A model generated the notes under the pieces. It did not search any database, was not told the DNA's origin, and saw only the letters and a program-made list of their open reading frames with translations. This document shows, piece after piece, positions 62,031 through 64,000 of a stretch of DNA of 64,000 nt. The stretch is from Plecoglossus altivelis (lineage: Eukaryota; Chordata; Actinopteri; Osmeriformes; Plecoglossidae). The number at the start of each line of letters is the position of its first letter. The first letter of the stretch is position 1. The translations under genes were made by a program, and so were the position numbers. Location of the stretch: positions 3,043,647-3,107,646 of the forward strand of contig BROE01000017.1 in the NCBI GenBank assembly GCA_036571765.1, given 5' to 3'.

Positions 62031-64000
62031 GAACGATGGCTGCACGTGTTTTTAATCCGGTAGACTTTATTCCCGGCAGTGCCGCAAAAGCAGGAAGGTT
62101 GTATTGTATTACCGCCAACAGAGGGGGTAATAGCAGTGACATTAACTGATGTCTTTGATTACTCTTTGCAAAGAAATAGGCTTATGCCATTCACTCAATA
62201 AAAAGCAATTAATGCTTCTATTTGACAGGATTGGGAAGTTATACAATTGATCTCACAGCAAAACCTCAGCAAGCAGAAGTAAAACATATTTTGTGTCATT
62301 TTAATCGAATATGCATTGTATGACATGAATGCGTCATTTCAGATAAGCAGATAACAGTCGGACTGCTGCTCACGTAGCTAATTGGCGGTACCAATTAATT
62401 TTTTTTAACTTAGACATCCCATTGTAAATTCTCTAGCGTTCTTTGGTGGGTGCCCCCCGTATACTTTGGACCAATGGTGATGGCGAATTTCGCAGTTGCG
62501 CAGTTCAGTGTGTGTACGATCACCCACATGGGATTCAGCATCTGGTCGGCAATATGAGTGAACGGGAACGTGCGTCTGTGGGTCCAGTGGTGTGTTGAGA
62601 AGGGGACAGTTTTACCGGGGACTTGCTCAGTGTTTCTGAAATAATGTCAACTTCAGGGCGAGTTGATCCATAGGCGCCAAGGTAAGACCCAGTATTTGGG
62701 AGTAAACACAGGTAGGCTACCTGCTAGCGGACAAGACGTTTTAGAGGACCGTTAAGTGTCTAATTCCATACACACACTATGTTTGTCGGGAGTTCAAAAG
62801 TGTAAACGTAACATTGTAATTGAACGGTGTTTCTACATTGAAAAGTGAAGGCTTCGCTTTTGCGTCTTTAAGCAACTGTTGGGCATCCTTTCAACAACAC
62901 ACGGGGCTGACAGTTACCATATGAGTCATCACGCCTGAACCTGTATTTTGTTCAGTACAGCTGTTTCATCAGATTTAAATTGATATACTTCAAAGTGTAC
63001 CTCGGTTTTAAAGGCCTTTGACCAAAGATGGTATTTTCGGTTAATGATTTTCATGGAACCGTGCGTTCAAACGTCTTCCAAGTTTTGCATTTTATAGTAC
63101 ATTCTTGTCGAGCTCAAATGAACTAAATGCGTTTATTAAAAGTGTGACATTCCGTTATTTTACATAAAATGCATTTTCTACAGCTAATGCGCGTGAGACT
63201 AATGGCCATGTTGTCATGGCCACACATGATACAGTTATTTTTTGGCCTCGAGGATTGCTAAAAAGCCTCTTGCCAACGTGCAATTATGTTAATGCTTCTC
63301 AACTGGACATATAACCCCAGGTGTCTTATTTTGTGCAAGTGTTCTGGGTGGACGGATACTGATGGATACTGGGGAATCAATAGGAATAATATTGGGACAG
63401 AGTTACTGATTGTACAATGACCTAGCCATCTCCTGCACCTGCCTGGCCACCGGCCTACCTGGCTGTCACAGGTGTTGAGTTGTGAGAGATAGGGTGTTGA
63501 CTGTACATTCATCCCCCTCGGAGCTGAAATGCATGCGTTTGATTACACACGTGCTACTGCAGAGCTCTCTCATGTGTCAGGCTGTAGGGCCACTGCACAC
63601 AAGGCTGTGGGTCCGACTAAATAAACGAAATGAACGGGAAGAACGAATGCCAACACGCTCCGAAGTTTCTTGCGTTCAAACGTTACATTCTGTCAATCTC
63701 AATCTGAAACAAGCATTAAGACACAAATCCCCTGGGATGAAAAGTAAATAAAATCCGTTTAGTAGGCCTTATCGGACACCGTGGCACTTCAAGCTCTCAC
63801 CTCGCCGGCGACGGTATCAAAGATGCGACCGGGCTCGGCAGCTAAACCTAAGTAATCTATCACAAAAGCTTCGTGACACTCATCCCGAAATGTGACCCTC
63901 ACGTGTGTGTCAGCACACGTAAACCAACGCTCTCTCATTGTATGCATGCATTGACACGCGCCTGCCTGATTGACAAAGGAGCAGAGAGAAGGGACATACA
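62031..64000. other. Right flank, no gene recognised
   Basis: No coding exon identified. A CCAAT box (about 62472) is followed by a moderately GC-rich stretch ending in CGCCAAG and donor GTAAGA near 62680, which could be an untranslated first exon of a gene lying beyond the window. Nothing further to the right supports it. Confidence 0.35.

Overview
This 64 kb window is nuclear DNA from a ray-finned (teleost) fish. Genes are split into many short GT-AG exons with GC-rich third positions. Introns hold long (TC)n, (CA)n and homopolymer tracts, and the proteins are vertebrate families with fish-style features. There is one assembly gap (24231-24527), and three places look like uncorrected long-read filler.

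Layout, left to right: a canonical Delta-type Notch ligand (best match deltaC, dlc; + strand, 1161-4620); ppp1r14a, the CPI-17 myosin phosphatase inhibitor (+, 5939-9035); exoc3l2, a Sec6/exocyst-like protein (+, 12467-19668); a gene-poor 8 kb holding the gap; mark4, a microtubule-affinity regulating kinase (+, 17 coding exons, 27790-41275); ckm, muscle creatine kinase (-, 45868-48246, with a non-coding first exon and TATA promoter near 49.64-49.74 kb); an unrecognised candidate gene on the - strand (about 56162-57939); and nccrp1, an F-box-associated-domain protein (+, 59813-61893). exoc3l2-mark4-ckm is the order of EXOC3L2-MARK4-CKM on human 19q13.3, and PPP1R14A, NCCRP1 and DLL3 lie on human 19q13.2, so the block reads as a compact fish counterpart of human 19q13. 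The genes do not form a pathway; the link is conserved synteny.

Main points of interest: (1) the last two ckm exons, including the catalytic-cysteine exon, are riddled with indels typical of noisy reads; (2) the last mark4 exon is followed by an indel-rich second copy of its own end; (3) mark4 exons 6-9 are flanked by a perfect 124-bp inverted repeat; (4) a tandem repeat in exoc3l2 has copied an exon end together with its splice donor six times; (5) a possible undescribed - strand gene has a BH3-like motif, a terminal membrane-anchor exon and a well-placed poly(A) signal. Exon boundaries were placed by eye from reading frame, splice consensus and family knowledge; no alignment was run.
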